Assembly: GCF_001649575.2 (NCBI RefSeq)
Contig: NC_051433.1
Location: 19,450,206 to 19,514,205 of the forward strand
Length of the DNA: 64,000 bases
DNA from: Kryptolebias marmoratus
Taxonomy: Eukaryota; Chordata; Actinopteri; Cyprinodontiformes; Rivulidae
Reading direction: 5' to 3'
Shown here: piece after piece, positions 61,444-64,000 of the stretch
How positions within the stretch are numbered: the stretch's first letter is position 1
How the letters are laid out: every line of letters starts with the position of its first letter
Notes under the pieces: model-generated
Seen by the model: only the letters and a program-made list of their open reading frames with translations
Told to the model about the DNA's origin: nothing
Databases searched by the model: none
Position numbers and translations under genes: made by a program

Positions 61444-61483
61444 GGGATGGGAAGGGAGATGAGGGAGGAGAAGGGCTGTGGGG
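61444..61483 (+). other. G-quadruplex-forming motif
   Basis: Six runs of at least three G at 61444, 61449, 61454, 61463, 61473 and 61480 are separated by loops of 2 to 7 bases. This satisfies the standard G3+N1-7 rule more than once. It sits in a purine-rich tract (about 61420-61500). Confidence 0.8.
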
Positions 61484-62737
61484 AAGTGGTCCCTGGGGGG
61501 CCATAGCCTTACACCACCAACACCATAAAGTCACCATTAGAATGCTGTATTTATAACAGTGGGTTTGCCCCGGGCTGAGGCTGTGATACTGAGTTCCCCT
61601 TCCAAACACATTCTGCTTGTCTCTCTTACACCCTATCAAATTCACTAACCACATAGGCACACACATGCACACACACAACTCAGCAACCATATCCTCATGA
61701 TAATGCCATTTTCCTCAGTATTAGCAGAGTTTCTCCATAAAACCCACACTGTGTCCTTCTCCTGGCACTGCTGTCCCTATATATGGTGTTCAGCAGGGCG
61801 CCAGCAACATAGAATATCAATGGTTTAATGAGGCAAAGGCTCTTTCTGATGTGCCGCAACATTGACTCTTTGAGGGGAACATGGAGAGTGAAACAACTCT
61901 GAAGAGATAACAACGCCCCCCGATGGACCTCTGGCCAGCTCGGAGCATGCTCAGTAGTGCTTGACAATGTCTGTGTGTAATGATAGAAAACATCTCAATG
62001 TATCAGAAGCCTATCCTCTATTTATTTATTCATTTTTTGTGTTTAAAAGCTTCTGAGCCCTTTTGCACAGTAGTCTTTGAAACCAATGATAAATAAAGTT
62101 ATTTAAAAAAAAAAGTTTTTTATTGACTGGATTTTGTAATTATTCCTTGTTTTGCTTAATGTATCATGCTTGGGCAGTTGGGTGCTTCAAATTAAAGCAA
62201 AAAAATAAAATCCATTAAGCAGGCATTTGTTAAAACTCATAATAAAGCAGCAATAAATATGCTTTCTAAGCTTGTCACATTGCAGAGAAACGGGTTAATA
62301 AAAATACATCCATACATGAACGATTAAAACACTTGGTGAATATACTGTGATATATTTGTAATGAAGAGAGAGTAGGTAGCTCGTGGTCAGAGACACAATT
62401 AGAGAGCATGGCTGGCTAAGGCACTGTAATAGACCTATCCTTGGCATAACAGTGTTAAGGGCTCGGTCAGCTTTTATTTGCCTTCCATACTTTCTTTGCT
62501 GCCTCACTGAGCCCAGATTTCAGACCTGCTCTAAATGTGCTGATTTATCAATTATCTTACATGACAAATCGGTAGTAAACAGTTTCAGGTCCTTCAACAC
62601 ATTTAAAGCATTTCCTTTTCAACATGTGTTAGGTCATTGCATGCAAATTATAAATGTAAATTCAAATTTGCTTTACTCTGACTTTTACAACATGATCCAT
62701 GGTCACATTTGGTCATAAAGTCCTACCTAATCATTGT
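61484..62737. other. Unannotated, largely unique stretch
   Basis: 61740-61960 and 62390-62720 are mixed-composition unique segments and conserved-element candidates. An A/T run lies at 62104-62122. No gene recognised. Confidence 0.45.
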
Positions 62738-62837
62738 CCTTGTGTCTCTGTGTTATGATGGACTGACAACCTGTCCAGGTTCTCATCTGTTGACAATGGA
62801 CAAGAGCACCAGCTCTCCACAACCCTGAACTAGATTT
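62738..62837 (+). mobile_element. Short fragment of the dispersed SINE-like family
   Basis: 'TTGTGTCTCTGTGTTATGAT' followed by GGACTGACAACCTGTCCAGG and, after a spacer, 'CACCAGCTCTCCACAACCCT' with GAACTAGAT matches the 3' body of the family in the same order as at 25338-25703. Confidence 0.65.
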
Positions 62838-64000
62838 AACTGGCACAGAAATCGAGGGTGAACAACAAAGAGTTTATTTGCAAAACAATAAGGGGAAAGA
62901 AAAAAATCCCAGGGAGATGCACATTTTATCGTGTAACACTCACTAAGCTTTGAAAGCAAGTCAAACTTTTATCAACACTCAGAAAAAAGGCATAAAGATA
63001 GACAAGCTAAATGTATGTGAAAGTTTAAAAGCTAGTGTGATAATATTATTAGTCTGCATTTGTATCAACAACTCAAATCTCTTGTTCTCTAGAAAAAAAA
63101 GCCCTTGTCAGGATCTCATTTTAGTTTCAACCCCTAAAATCTTGGCATTGGTTTTGATTTTCCTATTCTTTGATCTTGATCTTATCTTGGTCTCGGATTA
63201 TATAGTTTTGACTGCAACACTAGTTCAACTGATATTTTGACAAATACATTTAAAATTTATTTATGTTTGTAAAAATTGGCTTGGGCTAATGGTTGCTCTT
63301 ATTTGTAGTTTGAACTATGCTCTCAGACGGTGTTTATAACATGCAAAGTAAGCTTCTAAAGAAAAAAATAGGTTAATGAGGCTGGCAGAACATGTGAGGC
63401 TTGACAATAAACATTGTATGGTGGAGTCAGATGTAGCAGCATAAAGCCAACAGTGAACAAAAATATTCAGAAGAAGCAGTGACTGTAGCACAGTAAGCAG
63501 AGCAAATCCCCTGTGCCTTTTCATACACTCTGTTGAAAAGCAATAAGAGGAGGTACAGTACCTTTTGTTTATCTGTCCCACTCATGCTTTTATTGTCAAA
63601 CCTTGTTTAGGAATATAATTTCCCTTTAACTGGCCTTTTGCTTTCCTGGCACTGTTCAGGCACTTTCATGTCAGCGGTATACAGTCAGGCTGCTGCCTTG
63701 GAATAAACTGCTTTTATTTAAAGCTAGCCAGAGGGGTCAGAGAGCCTGATCTGTCATTTGCAGTGTAATAAACACAGAAGGAGAGTTCCACATAAACACC
63801 TCCAACCAATATGAACAGCCCACTACAGGAAATGAAAATGTGGCCATAGGAAGTTAACCCTTTATGGCTCAGCTTAGTAGTGGGAAAACAAAAACTAATG
63901 TTCACATTAATGTTTAGATAAGGGCCTCCGTATTCTTTATTTTGGTGCTTTTTGAAGACATCTAAACATGTATTAATTGTCTGTCAAAGAGAAATATCGC
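62838..64000. other. Unannotated stretch
   Basis: No gene. A 96-codon T-rich frame (62950-63240, plus) and an 88-codon frame (63315-63581, minus) show no domain. 63590-63900 is unique mixed sequence. Confidence 0.45.

Overview
The window looks like non-coding DNA from a teleost fish. It is AT-rich and has no long open frame: the longest uninterrupted frames are about 165 codons and none resembles a host protein. Nearly everything I can name is a repeat or mobile element of types typical of ray-finned fish genomes. These are LTR-retrotransposon LTRs, a dispersed tRNA-headed SINE-like family, hAT-type MITEs, a Tc1/mariner relic, a Penelope-like element and two unrelated LINE types. There are no bacterial-style operons, rRNAs, tRNAs or CRISPR arrays. 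I place it in a gene-poor intergenic region or a very large intron.

Layout. 0-1 kb: two LTRs side by side, the second a complete solo LTR with a perfect 5-bp target duplication. 1-9 kb: sparse DNA interrupted by a SINE-like tail, a TCTA microsatellite and a pair of AT-rich palindromes (6.6-7.1 kb). 9-20 kb: hAT MITEs, trinucleotide microsatellites and copies of a dispersed ~290-bp module, one split by a MITE. 20-27 kb: mostly unique sequence, one long SINE-like copy and a possible signal-peptide exon. 27.4-29.8 kb: a block of elements lying end to end (module dimer, Penelope-like relic, LINE relic, MITE). 31-34 kb: further repeats and unique sequence. 35.7-36.2 kb: a decayed 21-bp minisatellite built on ACTAGT. 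37.9-39.2 kb: a LINE 3' part with a restriction-like endonuclease domain lying between TA repeats, an assembly gap, then a Tc1-like relic. 43.2-44.0 kb: a 770-bp hAT-like element carrying several TGA(C/G)TCA motifs. 45-64 kb: mostly unique sequence with a CpG-rich patch (52.6-53.0 kb), a possible terminal exon on the minus strand (54.2-54.3 kb), another module copy (56 kb), a G-quadruplex motif (61.4 kb) and SINE-like tails.

The mobile elements do not work together. They record insertions of different ages, and target-site duplications and nesting give a rough order. Several unique stretches (about 20.9-21.8, 26.5-27.2, 31.7-32.0, 47.8-48.2, 58.4-59.0 and 60.5-62.7 kb) have the texture of conserved non-coding elements, but that cannot be tested from one sequence. 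I found no convincing new gene system. The most notable items are the 21-bp ACTAGT array, the microsatellite-embedded LINE, the twin palindromes and the TGASTCA-bearing hAT element.
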